Below, piece after piece: positions 12,240 through 23,160 of a DNA stretch of 64,000 nucleotides. Position numbers and translations under genes: made by a program. The DNA is from Rhodocollybia butyracea. Taxonomy: Eukaryota > Basidiomycota > Agaricomycetes > Agaricales > Omphalotaceae. How positions within the stretch are numbered: position 1 is the stretch's first letter; every line of letters starts with the position of its first letter. The notes below the pieces were generated by a model, which made no database searches, had not been told where the DNA came from, and was given only the letters and a program-made list of their open reading frames with translations. The stretch lies in contig JADNRY010000024.1 in NCBI GenBank assembly GCA_015501585.1, positions 353,920 to 417,919 of the forward strand, in the 5' to 3' direction.

Positions 12240-12723
12240 ATTAACGAAACTTGTAGCTTAGACTGGAATACCTCGAGAATCGAATCTGCTTACTTGTGTA
12301 TTGGTACAGTCAACTCTCCTAAGCGACAATTGATTTCTAGTAGTGGAATGCCTCTCGGAATCGCCGTTGGCTCCTGATCCCAACACTGCTGCTTGTATGG
12401 AGCACCTGCTTCGTCTTGAGCTCGCATAGCATACGCGCTTTGGTTCGATCCTGTCGTGAGACTACTCTCAGGCTGTCACCGTTCATTCTTCAGCTAGATA
12501 CTGCGAAAAAATGTTAGCATCGTGAGTACGCGTTAGAGTTGAAGTATCCTAAATCCAGTCTACCGAGTCTCCGCCGTGGACCTGGGAAGCCAAAAAATCA
12601 GACGGGCTTGTCGCGCTTCCCCCAACAGGTTTGCTTCACTTAAAATGCTGTGAATATAGCTACATATTTCCTGTTTATGTTTCTTTTGCTGACAGAATTA
12701 CAAGATATTGTATATTAATGACT
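12240..12723. other. Convergent spacer between the P450 and HNH genes
   Basis: About 480 bp between two gene 3' ends. I see no gene. A tRNA-like B-box string (GGTTCGATCCTG near 12433-12444) has no matching cloverleaf, so I do not call a tRNA. Confidence 0.45.
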
Positions 12724-13944
12724 TCAAGTCAGAGTGACAGTAGCACTGCTTTCTACCCATGATGCAGTCTCTTCATGCTTCTTGAGCTTCTCCCCCAAGT
12801 GCTCTTTATACATGCTTCCCAAGTCTAACATAGCCGTTGGCCAGAAACCACTTTCATCTTCATCTCCATCTTGCGAGTCGCCCTCCATTGGCATGGGTTG
12901 CTCAAAGTGGACATATTGTCGGATTCTCGGAACATCCGATGACCAAATCTTCGAATGACGCACTGAAGGTAGTGCCAGTACATGAGTCCTGGGGGCGGAG
13001 AAGTAGGATCGGGTGGAGTGATTATGAAGCCATGAACAGGCTGCGTAGTACTATTAGCAAAAGCATATCCCAGTCTGTCGAGATTATGTTCTGAAAAGTT
13101 GTGTACGCCATATTGAATTTGGCCCTGAGGATATTTATTATTCAACAAAGTGTGGAAACATTTGAAAAGGAAGACTTACGTTGCCGTCAAGGATTTTTCT
13201 GAATCCGATTCCGTAGATATCGAAGAACGTATCAAAATTCTTACATAGGCAGATACCAAAGCAGGGATCATAGATGGTAAGGCCCGGCGGGGCGGGAGAG
13301 CCAGTGTAGCGAGAGTAGATAAAGGCGCCTTGTTCATTCCCCATGCGCTTCGGGCATACATGGCTGTTCACAGTGATGATCGTTGAACCTGTCACCCAAC
13401 ATCTACCATCCCTCGTCTTTACAGCATTCGCCATGGTACCGGCTAAGCCTGAGGCACGCGTCACTGACTTTACATTTCTGAGGCTGATTTTCGTGAGCGA
13501 AACAATGACATCGATTCGATATTCATAGACTTTTGCTTCGAGGGGATCCTGACCGCCGACTGGACGATATTGATCCTCGTCCCAAACCACTAATTGACCG
13601 CGTCTTTCGGAAGGGTCGCACAACCCATGCGCTATATCGATAAGCCAGCCGGCCATTTCAGCACCTGTGACTCGTTCAAATTCCTCGAGTTTATCCTCCA
13701 GGATATACAGATATCCGCGAATAGTTGGAGGGGGGTTAACTGTGGTGTAAGCCCGATGCACGTCGGAAATTGATTTGATATCGGCGACTGAGTGGGAATA
13801 TATGGCGACGTTACGCTGTGCGATACATAGACTAAGGATAGCAGGTGGGGGCGACACTGGTGGTTTTTTTTTCGGCGACCCTTTTATTTGTGACGACTTT
13901 TGACGTGACTTTTGACGTGACTTTTGGGTCCTTTTGGGAGACAT
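12724..13944 (-). CDS. HNH-type nuclease-fold protein of the Agaricomycete expanded type
   Basis: The minus-strand frame from ATG 13944 begins with a Lys/Arg/Gln repeat (QKSRQKSRQKSSQ) and a Pro-rich linker. A fold typical of fungal proteins with a degenerate HNH_2 domain follows. The key blocks are AVKTRDGRCWVTGS (Cys and strand), NSHVCPKRMG (first His) and GLTIYDPCFGICLCKNFDTF with FDIYGIG. At the place where canonical HNH_2 proteins have a late His before FD, this one has Asp-Thr-Phe, so nuclease activity is doubtful. An intron (about 13198 to 13140) joins to GQIQYGVHNFSEHNLDRLGY. Near 12925-12960 the natural reading moves from YLQCVIRRFG to IRQYVHFEQPMPMEGDS in another frame, so either a very short intron or a frameshift is present. 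The start codon lies 65 bp from the end of a DNA transposon. Confidence 0.68.
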
Positions 13945-14009
13945 AGAGGTTCAAGAGCGAGAATCAAAAGATTTCGACGTTTCCTATCGCCGCAGGATGG
14001 ATGGAATTA

Positions 14010-14105
14010 AGGTAGGGGACAAGCAAACGCTGCTAACCCCACGTGACTGATTCGTGACACTCTTATTTAGTAATTTTTTGTTCACACACGCTTCTTTGTA
14101 GTGTA
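14010..14105 (+). repeat. Left terminal inverted repeat of the Tc1-like element
   Basis: The terminal block (14010 to about 14046) and the inner block (about 14070-14100) match the right end in inverse orientation with a few substitutions and an indel between them. Confidence 0.8.
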
Positions 14106-14290
14106 GTTGCACAACTAAACAACTTCGCGTAAATCTGTCACTAAAAATATATTTGAATATGTCTCAGAAGGCCTCTGTTTTTTTCCTGAGATTTTACATG
14201 GAAATTTGAGAGACTAGATTGCAAAATACTGCATGGTCCACACAATTTGAGCGCTTTTCTCCTTCACTTTCATCCAGAAATGCTCTGATA

Positions 14291-16822
14291 ATGCCTAAAC
14301 GCAAAAAATTCATTGAGGCACGGATAGTAATCTTGGGAAAGGGTTTATCGAAGGTCAAAGAGACTCTCTCACCACGGAAAAAGCAAAGGAAAACTACAGT
14401 GTGTCACCTAACCAATGACCCATGCTACATACTTACAGACAGGTTGCTTCTCAATCTCAGGTTCTCGATACTCCTATAGAGGCTCTAAACACTGATGAGC
14501 CCATTGGCAATGAATTAGAATGTGAAAATGTCTTCGAACAGACATCTAACCAGCGAACTAAATTCAGATTGAATCACATACCACAGCCGTCGATTCCGTC
14601 ATCTCCGATGAAATTCTTTCGTCTTAATTTCCCTCTTGCATCTAAAATCCAGCAAATATTCAGCCCCAAAAAGTCAAAGACTCAGTCCACTTCCCCCAAT
14701 CTAGAACATCTTACCAAAAACCCTGCTGCTGATACGGAATCAGATAACATCTCTTTTCTGGCGCGTCGTCAGATATTACGCGATTCGGTTCCTATTGACC
14801 GTTAATATTGGACTCTGACACGATCAATAGCGCGTCGAGTGCTTCTGCTTCTTTCCTGTCATCCCAGAGTTCCATGAGCAGTGATAATTTTTCGCAGTCA
14901 TGTTCTGGATCTTCCACACAATCACATCTTGGATCTCCTGTACAGTCGTGTCACTCCACGCAAACACATCCTGAGACTCCACAGTCAGATTGGGCAAAGA
15001 AGCGCCAGCGTCAGAAGCAGAACAGAGCAAAGAAAAAGTCAGATCACGAGAATAATCTCAAAGAAGAATGTTACGCAGATGGTAAACTTCGTGAAGCCCC
15101 TACAATTCTATTGGCTCAGGCAGCTGTCATTGATCTCCTTGCCCATTTGAAGGGCGAGCCTCGTGGAAAGAGTGGAGGATATAAGCATGCTCACATTGAC
15201 TTTTTCACCCGGGAGAAATTAAAGGGAATGCGCAGCTTTCTCAAGCTTTATACAGATCCGGGCTCTAAAACTTATGGACAATGGCGGGCATCATCATTAC
15301 AGGCTGCAATTACCCTTGGACGTGGTACCTACTGTGCTCGACAGCTCCGGATCCTTGCACGAGCATATATTTGGGATCATAAACTGCTCCCTAATAATCC
15401 ATATGGACAGTGGACAACATGCATGCTTGCAGATGAAGATCTTGTCAATGAAATCAACCTTTATTTACAGGAGCTTGGTAATAAAATCACAGCTGAGAAG
15501 CTCATTCAGTATCTCGCTCGTCCAGATGTCATTGAACGACATTCAATTGACAAGATGATCAGTGTCCGTACTGCTCGTCGGTACCTAAATACACTTAACT
15601 ACAGGTTTGCCTTGGCGAAGAAAGGACAGTATAAAGATGGGCATGAAAGGCCAGATGTAGTCAGAGATCGTGACAAACGGTTCATCCCAAAGATGCAATC
15701 TCTTCTTTTGTGTGCACAGATGTTTGATAAAGATGGGTATCCACTTCCTCCCCTACTTTTGAAGGGAAACCTGTGGTAGTCTGGTATCATGACGAGTCTA
15801 TCTTTTATGCACATGACTGTCGTTGAAAGACTTGGTATCACAAGGAATCTCCTGCCCAACTGCATTCCAAGGGTGATGGCGCCGCATTCATGATCGCAGA
15901 CTATGTCTCAGACAGATTTGGTTTTCTTGCCAGTCCAGATGGTACAATGAATGCTCGACGTGAATTTCGACCAGGGAAAAACAAGGATGGTTATTTCACA
16001 TGCGAGGACATCTGTGCACAGGCTAATGATGCAATTGACATTCTCACCAAGTGGTACCCAGAATATGATCATATCTTTGTCTACGATAATGCAACAACAC
16101 ATCTGAAGCGCTCTGATGGTTCGTTATCTGCCCGCCATATGCCCATGCGCCCTTCAAGAAACTTCTTTGTGGAAGTTAATGAGTGCGATGGAAATGGAAA
16201 GTCAGTGTACAAACCAGATGGGAAAATTTCGAAAATCAAAGTCCAAATGGGACTGGCAACATTCGCAGATGGTAGTCCTCAGTCGCTCTACTTTCCGCCA
16301 GATCATCCCCAAGCAGGGCTGTTCAAAGGGATGGAGAGTATTCTGCATGAGCGGGGTATTGACACAAAGAATAAGAAGGCAGAGTGTAAAGGATTCAAGT
16401 GCACTGCTGATGCAACTGATTGTTGTATGCGACGAATTCTTTTCAATGAACCTGACTTCGTCAATGTTCCCTCCATCCTGCAGACTCAGTGCCTTGAGAG
16501 GGGAGTTGAAGTTGTATTTCTCCCGAAGTTCCACTGTGAATTAAATCCAATTGAACAGTGCTGAGGATATGCAAAACGTCTCTATCGTTTCTGCCCGGAG
16601 TCTGCCCGAGAAGATGATCTTCGGAGAAATACATTAGAATCACTGGACCAGATACCCTTGTTATCAATTCGACATTTCTTCACCCAATCTCAACGGTTCA
16701 TGCATGCATATGATTGTGGACTGAATGGACGACAGGCTGCCTGGGCTGCCCGAAAATATAGAGGCCATCGTGTGCTCCCAGAGAATATCATGCGAGAACT
16801 ACTCGACCAAGACATCACTTAA
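14291..16822 (+). pseudogene. DDE transposase of the Tc1-like element, broken
   Basis: The transposase would bind the element ends and move it. The reading starts MPKRKKFIEARIVILGKGLS (14291), with an intron near 14398-14437, then a Ser/Thr-rich linker and a DNA-binding-like region (GKSGGYKHAHIDFF, SVRTARRYLNTLNYRF). Catalytic residues are visible as WYHDESIF (first Asp, about 15790), VYDNATTH (second Asp, about 16085) and FHCELNPIEQC (Glu, about 16540). It is not intact. A stop or frame change lies at 14803-14808. A one-base frame change lies near 15755-15765, just before WYHDESIF. TGA stops occur after HDCR (about 15826) and after NPIEQC (16561), in both places where Trp is expected, which fits TGG to TGA mutation. 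The C-terminus GYAKRLYRFCPESARE continues to a stop at 16820-16822. Confidence 0.83.
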
Positions 16823-17117
16823 TTAGTAGTACATCCTTTATCACATACACTGTACCCCGATAAATTGTATTTGTAGTTACAGCACATACATAGCTCTAGT
16901 ACATATTCTGCACCGTATTTAACATACCTAGCTTGACATGTGTTTAGTTGTAGCATACTTATTTCATGCAGTACATAGGTTAATCATTAGTATTTTGCTA
17001 TCTAGTCCTTCAGATTCCATAATAAAATCACACAAAAAATGGAGCGACATTTTATGACATATTTCAACAGATTTTAGTAAGGGATTTACGAGAACTGCTC
17101 TGGTTGTGCTGATATGA

Positions 17118-17219
17118 CACAAAGAAGTGTGTGTGAACAAAAAATTACTATATGAGGAGTGTGATTGTAATGTGTTACTCACTCACGTGGGGTTGGCAGC
17201 GTTTGCCTGTCCCCTACCT
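17118..17219 (-). repeat. Right terminal inverted repeat of the Tc1-like element
   Basis: This is the inverse of the left end. Reading on the minus strand from 17219 gives AGGTAGGGGACAGGCAAACG, then AACCCCACGTGAG, and the inner block beginning AGTAATTTTTTGTTCACACA. Confidence 0.8.
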
Positions 17220-17221
17220 TA

Positions 17222-18690
17222 CTGATGCTGGTGGACCAGATTACAAATTTGAAATATAATACTTTTAAGGAAGAAGATTCACATCACATGGCCGCAAATC
17301 TCAATGTAGACATTCTATTCACCTCAGGTCCGCCCGGCACCGTTGATCCCTAGTACAAACTAGCTCCAACTCAGTCTAAAATGTACAAGAATGTCCTGAG
17401 GCGTAATCTACAATTTTTGAACTCAGGTGGAGCCAGATTTATACTCAGGATCAACGGTATATTGTGCTCAGGAAGTTTATGCAGCACTGCCGCGCCTGAT
17501 CTTTCCATTACCTTTCCGGTTCCCCCCATTCCCTTATTCTTAATACTCCTTTCGTTCATTTAAAAAGCCTTCATTTATAGTATTAGCTAGACTAGTATAT
17601 TACATAGAGTACAACAACATATACATGCAAACCAAATTGAAGCCACAGTACAAGAAACATCCAGTATGAAAACGTACCGCCATCGTAAGGAAACATACCG
17701 TTGGGAGTAAAAAAAGGAAACACCTGAAAAAAAACTATATCAGCAAGGTAAAATTGACACTGCATGCAAATCAACATCAATTTTTGTGGAAATAGTAAAA
17801 TTATTTAAACTTGTATGGAACTTCATACAATTTCAACATAATCTTAGTATCTGAACATAAGTTTAACATATTTTTACTATTTCCACAAAGAATTATGGTG
17901 ATTTGCATGCAGTGTGAGGCTTACAGACAAGGACTTACATTGTGCAAGGAAGACAAATAACTCAACTGTTAAAAATTTATCAGAAACCTACGTTGCAAAC
18001 AGTTTGAAGATGGGGAAGAAAGCTTGAGCAAAGCAGCCAAAAAGCCTTGAAGTTTTCTGCAACTTGAGAAGCTTGAAATGTTTGAGACAATTGAAGACTT
18101 GAAGACGACAGCAATTTGCTTGCTTTGACTCTTGCTATTTGCTGTTGCACTTGATCAACGATGCCTTGAGCCGACTGAACATGAAAGAAATGATATTGAG
18201 CTTCAAGCTTGAGACATGAGTACTTGATCTTGAAGCATGAGCTCTTGAGCTCTTGAGGTTGATGGAGTGAAGGTCAAGAAATCGAAATCGAGAAAGTTCA
18301 ACCTTGATGTGACAATCACATGCACATCACGTGAGTCACTTGACACGTCATTCTCAGTTGCAGCGGAGGCAAAATTCACGATGTGTTGAAGACTATGTCA
18401 CTACAGCAGGTGACTGCAAGCAGAAAAACGTTCAGAGAGCTTGTATCTTGCTCATACATCTACTTATATACATAACGCCAGCACACTGCTACCAGGTACA
18501 CTAGCATTATGGGAAGCTTGGTTTTGTGCTGCCGAACACTGAACTTTGTTGTCTCTCAAAATTTGCCTGCGAAACTGTACCGAAATCAGGGGAAGGCCCT
18601 ACAAATCCCCCTTCATCAAAGCTAACAAACTCCTCAAGTAACCTGGCAGACTACAAGTCAGTTTCGTGACCCAAAAACACTTGGTGGCAC
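17222..18690. other. Transposon-rich spacer without a supported gene
   Basis: Apart from the MITE at 17758-17914 I see no gene. The stretch 18010-18330 is rich in CTTGA/TTGAA words, a simple-sequence tendency that gives spurious frames. The rest is unassigned. Confidence 0.4.
17758..17914. mobile_element. Short MITE with CACTG ends (CACTA-like)
   Basis: This 157-bp element has inverted ends of about 45 bp starting CACTGCATGCAAATCA on both strands, with TTTGTGGAAATAGTAAAA shared inside. It is flanked by a 3-bp direct duplication TGA (17755-17757 and 17915-17917). CACTG-type termini with 3-bp duplications are typical of CACTA/EnSpm-type elements. It has no coding capacity. Confidence 0.85.
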
Positions 18691-20073
18691 TCACTGTTTC
18701 CAGCCTGAATTGGTGACCTTTGTCCCAAGTGTTTTCATTTTATCGCTGTACCACTCATCCACCATACTCCAGAAATCATGGCCCTTTGGTTTTTTGCCAT
18801 TTGAAGACTTCTTCCTCTTGGCTGGTGGCTTGCTGCCTTCTGGTCCACCTTCATCAACATTGTTTCCGTCCTTTTCTTCCTCCCAGAGGAGGTCGCTATG
18901 CTGATGAACAAAATTTTGCTTAACGAAAGTCAACAAACCAGCCAGCCTATAAAAGGACAACTACACACCAAGGCAATATTACGAAGAAGAATCAACTGGT
19001 CGTTGGGCTTTGGTCCTCCCGGCTGCAGATACAAAGCATTCATATGGTGGGTGAACACAGCAGCGCTGATGCCGTTCTTGATGCTGTCTTGAAGCTGAAG
19101 TTTGGATTAGAACTTAAGAGAACAAGCTCGTCCGTAAGTTGCTCACATGTTGTCGAAACCCATTCCTCACACTTGAACACGTCTTTCTGATAGCTTGTTC
19201 TACCACTTGCTCATACACTGGATTCCCAAAGACGTTGCCAAAGTGTAGCTCCTCAGCATGGCTTTTAATATAGTCCTGTTTTAAGTCGCCTCGGTCAGCT
19301 TCTCTCTTTTGCTGATGAAATTATAGATGACTTACAAAAAGGTCTGCATTAATAGCCATGTAGCATGTGCACAAAGGGTCGTATACCTTATCGAAGGCTA
19401 AGGCACGGATATTTTTCTACAAATGAAGCACATTAGGCACCGAGGTTATGCGAGGTAGTGAGTTGCGTACTATTTGGTCTGAAGTAAGGCTAAATGTGTT
19501 TTCAAGCCAAACTTTCAAGTCCTTGACTATGCCTCGTAAAGTTTGGACATCGTTCTGATCATCTTTGGGCCACTGGTTCTCGTAGTGTATGGTCAACGCA
19601 AGGTGGAAAAGTCGGGTAAGTAGGTTGGGCTTGGATAGGCCTTGTCCTGCAGAGCCCAACTAAAAAAACAGTAAGTGCAGGCCCACAGTAAGTTATACAC
19701 ACACACACCTTGACAAACGTCTTCAACATATCTGTCTGTGTCTCAGATAGTTGAAAGTCATGAGCAATGTTTTGGACAGCAAGCAAATCGACAACGAGAG
19801 GCGGAGCTTGATTTAATGATGACAGGTGTGACGCTGGCGTTGCCATGTCTTGGGGATGTGATGAAGACATGCGCCAACTTGAGGGAGGCAGAAAAGAAGG
19901 GGTTGGTGTCTGCATGTGCTCATCGCGTGAGTTTCTGGGATGGATGGGTGTCGAAAAGCCATTGTCCTGAAACCCTTGCATAGGAGGCAGTTGGCGCCAT
20001 GGCGGCAAGCCTAGGTGCCGTTGTGAGTTCTGAGAGAAAGAGGGGTAGTCGTGGTTGTGTTCTGGGAGGCCAT
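18691..20073 (-). CDS. Transposon-region protein of unknown function
   Basis: I recognise no named domain. On the minus strand a Pro/Ser/His-rich N-terminal part (ATPASHLSSLNQAPPLVVDL) leads to a helical region (QNIAHDFQLSETQTDMLKTF, then LLTRLFHLALTIHYENQWPK and DVQTLRGIVKDLKVWLENTF). After an intron comes ADRGDLKQDYIKSHAEELHF, FGNPVYEQVVEQAIRKTCSS, then LQDSIKNGISAAVFTHHMNA. The C-terminus is a Lys-rich linker followed by DFWSMVDEWYSDKMKTLGTK. About five short introns are needed. A TATA-like TATAAAAAGG on the minus strand (about 20112-20103) lies upstream of ATG 20073, but joining from that ATG is not resolved, so the start is tentative. In my recollection such proteins are repeated in Agaricomycete genomes near KDZ-type elements; that is an inference. 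Confidence 0.5.
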
Positions 20074-20300
20074 GGTAGAAAATAAAAGATGAAAATCCCC
20101 TTTTTATAGCCCCAAGAGGTGGCTGTGGCAAAATACTTCATTGATAAAAGTCATGTTTTTTCAACAAAAATTCAGGTCATGCCAGGCCATGACCACTGAC
20201 GTGTCACGGCTCTATAAAAGCCCAGAGTTTCGGGGCTTTTTTTCTCCATCCGCCCCAACTTTTAAACACTGATACACCACCACTTGATGCCTCCAAAAAC

Positions 20301-20900
20301 ATGCTTTCTGCAGAGTTAGTAGCACTTGCCCCTCTCCCGTCTCTGTTGCTTACACATTCGGCAGCTTATCTGCCTTGCCTTCACCTCCTTTGACAGCAAG
20401 GTACTATTTAATTATTTTTCCAGCACAGTAACAGCTGCTAACTAATCAGTTGTCAAGTTCTGGAGCAAAAAGAAGGCTGGATTCTACAGTTTCTAAGCCC
20501 CAGCAGTCATCTTCAAGCAACAAATTTAGGCGGACAAGCCAGTCCTGGCTGTACATTGGTTTCCTAATATACACGGCCCATATCTAACCTATAAGTTTTT
20601 CTCAGACCTTGATACGGCTTTGCTGAAGGCATTGAGCTTGCCTCTACAGGCAATGCTGATGAGGACCTCCGTCTTGAGAATGACCAGCTCAAGCTAGCAT
20701 TTAAATTCCGACTTATCGAGCACACCAAACAGCATGAAATAATTCTTGAGTTGGAAGATAAGCTTGAGAAGGAACAGGACAGGCACGCAGACCTAGAAGA
20801 AAGGGTCAAGGATTTGGAAAGGATCTTGGACATGGTCAGAGCTATGGGCAACATCATCTCCATGCCATCTCTACACACGCACAACCCCAACCTCATTTAG
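20301..20900 (+). pseudogene. Coiled-coil protein gene, frame broken
   Basis: A Ser/Lys-rich stretch (about 20450-20555, KRRLDSTVSKPQQSSSSNKF) runs into SWLYI. After an intron to about 20606, DLDTALLKAL follows. The frame then must shift by one base near 20628-20640 to continue as ELASTGNADEDLRLENDQLK, a long heptad-rich coiled coil (LEDKLEKEQDRHADLEERVK, DLERILDMVRAMG). It stops at 20898-20900. Upstream, TCTATAAAAGCCCAGAG (20211-20227) is a good TATA region. The protein is small and may mediate protein contacts; function is unknown. The frame break could be a sequencing error. Confidence 0.45.
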
Positions 20901-21122
20901 GACCGGCTCAGCAAGGTCTTGGTAAAACTGCAGGCCTCCGATTCACCAGCAGTTTAATATGTAGATTGTTAACGTGTACATGTCTGCTGTATTTATTAAA
21001 CGCTGTGCACTCTTTCTTTGGCAAGCCTGTGTGATTACAAACCTAGTCCCCAAGAAATGTCTGCATCTACGTGGTGGATTGGCTGCTCCAGGTCTTCAGC
21101 TCCTCCATCGTAAGAAACTTCT

Positions 21123-23160
21123 TCAAGTCCTCATTCCACTGGCAGCTGCTGCGTTTGGCCCAGGCTTCTTGAAAGCCTCCAGGATCCTCCTCCTCAAATT
21201 CCTCCTCTTTACGCCCCTGTATTCCAGCCAGCGATGAATTCCCCCTGCAGTGTACTGGGTGACGGAGACGCGGGTCTCCCCCTTTTGCACAGGAATGTTA
21301 GAGTGGCGTATGAGTGCAGAGGGCAGAATAATGGTTGCGCCGGGAGGGAACTCAAGAACGACATGGAAGTCCCAAAGAATGATGTGGCCGCCTTTAGTAT
21401 GGTCATACTTACCACCTGCGGTGGCGGCACAGGGAACCGTAGGGTTGTTTTTTCGAGTCAGTGTGGATATATGACCACATCGCAGGACCAAAGTTCACGG
21501 ACATGCATGAATAAACTGAGTTGTCAAAATTAAACTGCAGTTCGGGCAACTTCTTCCAAAGTTTGTTGTTCTGATGGTGTAGCAAGCTGTAGCTGGAAGG
21601 AAACCAAGTTGCAAGTGCAGCTAGGTGCTGGATCAGCGAGTCAGAGACATTGTTAGGGAGAGGCCAACTTACAGCTCTGAAAGCCCGCAACTCTGCGGAA
21701 CGAGTCCCTTGACATCAACTCCTCCATCATCTCTTGCCTCTTGCCACCCAGTCGCATGGGCTGAGGCTGCCCTTGCCAAACGAAATCCCTCGAGCCGCTG
21801 CAGGGGAACCAGCGCGTTTGTGCCTCTTTTCCAACTTATCCCACCTTGTAGCCTTTCCAGCTTCAACAATGGCCTCACCTGTCAAGAAGTGAACCATTTA
21901 TATAGTCTGGGAAGCATATCAGGTCAGACCTGATATTGTGGCCTTTTGGTCCAGTTGGAGCGCATGGTTGTCTTTCCAGAGTCATGTGACTTTACAGAAT
22001 ATCAGGTCTGCCTGGTCACCGGTTCAATCCTGCGAGAGGTCAAGCAGGCTCTTGCCCATGTGGCTGAGGGATCAGTGATGGTCCCGGGGCCAGCTATATA
22101 AATGGTTTATGTCATCAACCCAGTAGTATGGGTACCAATGAGGGCTTGATGGTTGGCTTTGGGGGTTGCATATCACATGGCTGGGCGGATTAAATGATAA
22201 CTGAGTCCATTTAATTGACTGACGGGTGTGTAGCTGCATGTCAAGCATCTCGAGGGCTCGATGCACTGAAAGGGGATGTACTGTCAAGAAGTGAACCATT
22301 TATATAGTCTGGGAAGCATATCAGGTCAGACCTGATATTGTGGCCTTTTGGTCCAGTTGGAGTGCATGGTTGTCTTTCCAGAGTCATGTGACTTTACATC
22401 ACCCATGTCCTGGATAGCCCGGAGGTACGAGGGGTCTACAGGGCCGTAAATCATGACTGCAGAAAGCCGTCGAACACCGTCAGTAATGGGGACCGACTTC
22501 CTAAATGCAAAGCTCTGGGTCAAAGAAAGGAGCTGAAGTCTAACAACAAGGGCGTACCCGGCCTCGAATTTTATTAGCTGCATGCTGTCCCTAAGCAGCT
22601 TCTCAAGCGTCTGAGGGACTTTGGCCCCCCAAAAATCTGCATTGACGCCAATAAAGGCACCCTCAGCAACCGGGAGGTTCTCTGTCAAAACGTCTGCCTC
22701 TACGGGTTCAGAGCGTAGAACGTTCTTGTTGAAGCCCACACCTGCGCCCCGAGGGTGGCCGCTCGCAGCGATTTCCAGCCAACAACGTTTGGCTTGATTT
22801 ATGTTGCGCCGATTGGGCTTCTGCACAGGTAGGCTATCTTCAGCACTCTCACCTACAGGGCTCTCAGCTTTTTGTTTGGGCGGAGGGGGGGGTTGGGGTG
22901 TGCATTTCAACTTTGTTGGCTTTAGAAGACGCGCGTGGTAAGTTGTGGGGTAAGATGTCTTGAAGGAGTTCATCTTCCATGGCTGAAAGTTTGCTCTCCT
23001 CCTCTTCATCCACGAGGTAGGCCTTCTGCAACAAGCTCTTGAGGTCAGCCTTAGTTTGGACTTCAACAACATTGTTCAGAGCTGGAAAAGAGGTCATCTG
23101 GAGGGTGTTAGCCCAAATAATGAAGATAGCATGGAAGCCTACATTGAAGTCGGTGCCCAT
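21123..23160 (-). pseudogene. TET/JBP-like 2OG-Fe(II) dioxygenase gene, interrupted by a TRIM
   Basis: Fungal TET/JBP proteins oxidise 5-methylcytosine and are repeatedly linked with KDZ transposons in basidiomycetes. The catalytic part here shows VNFGPAMWSYIHTDSKKQPY with an HxD iron motif (HTD), then GGHIILWDFHVVLEFPPGAT, IILPSALIRHSNIPVQ with the distal His, and RVSVTQYTAGG with the Arg expected to bind 2-oxoglutarate. Upstream (23160 to 22400) are acidic and Pro-rich regions, NQAKRCWLEIAASGHPRGAG and PVAEGAFIGVNADFWGAKVP. The exon is split at IQDMG by a 519-bp TRIM; removing one TCACC copy joins it to EAIVEAGKATRWDKLEKRHK. There are also a frame change near 21410-21440 (before the GGKYDHTKGGH block) and one at a poly-G run near 22884-22892. 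The family call is by motif recognition, not search. Confidence 0.68.
21880..22398. mobile_element. Complete TRIM (miniature LTR retrotransposon), 519 bp
   Basis: Two direct repeats of 117 bp (21880-21996 and 22282-22398) start TGTCAAGAAG and end GTGACTTTACA, the TG..CA ends of LTRs. I see one difference between them (GGAGCGCAT versus GGAGTGCAT). A 5-bp target duplication TCACC flanks the unit (21875-21879 and 22399-22403). The 285-bp internal part ends in a purine-rich GAAAGGGGATG just before the right LTR, a polypurine-tract candidate, and has no ORF. It contains GGTTCAATCCTG, which resembles a tRNA T-arm, but I cannot fix a primer-binding site. Confidence 0.93.

Larger units (their letters stand above)
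14010..17219. mobile_element. Tc1/mariner-like (IS630-type) DNA transposon, degenerate
   Basis: A 3.2-kb element is bounded by TA dinucleotides (14008-14009 and 17220-17221), as expected for Tc1/mariner target duplications. Both ends start AGGTAGGGGACA, then RGCAAACGCTGC and AACCCCACGTGA. A second shared inner block is AGTAATTTTTTGTTCACACA with CTTCTTTGT, giving imperfect terminal inverted repeats of roughly 100 bp with small indels. The interior carries a + strand DDE transposase with stops and a frameshift. The element sits directly upstream of the HNH gene, so it may supply or have displaced its promoter. Superfamily placement rests on the TA duplication and the D..D..E motifs. Confidence 0.85.

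Noticed and set aside
12430..12450. GGTTCGATCCTG, a possible tRNA B box
   Set aside because: Same reason: no A box or foldable tRNA body nearby.
22020..22050. tRNA T-arm-like GGTTCAATCCTG inside the TRIM
   Set aside because: No matching acceptor, D-arm or anticodon arm around it; the LTR structure and target duplication explain the locus better than a tRNA gene or SINE.
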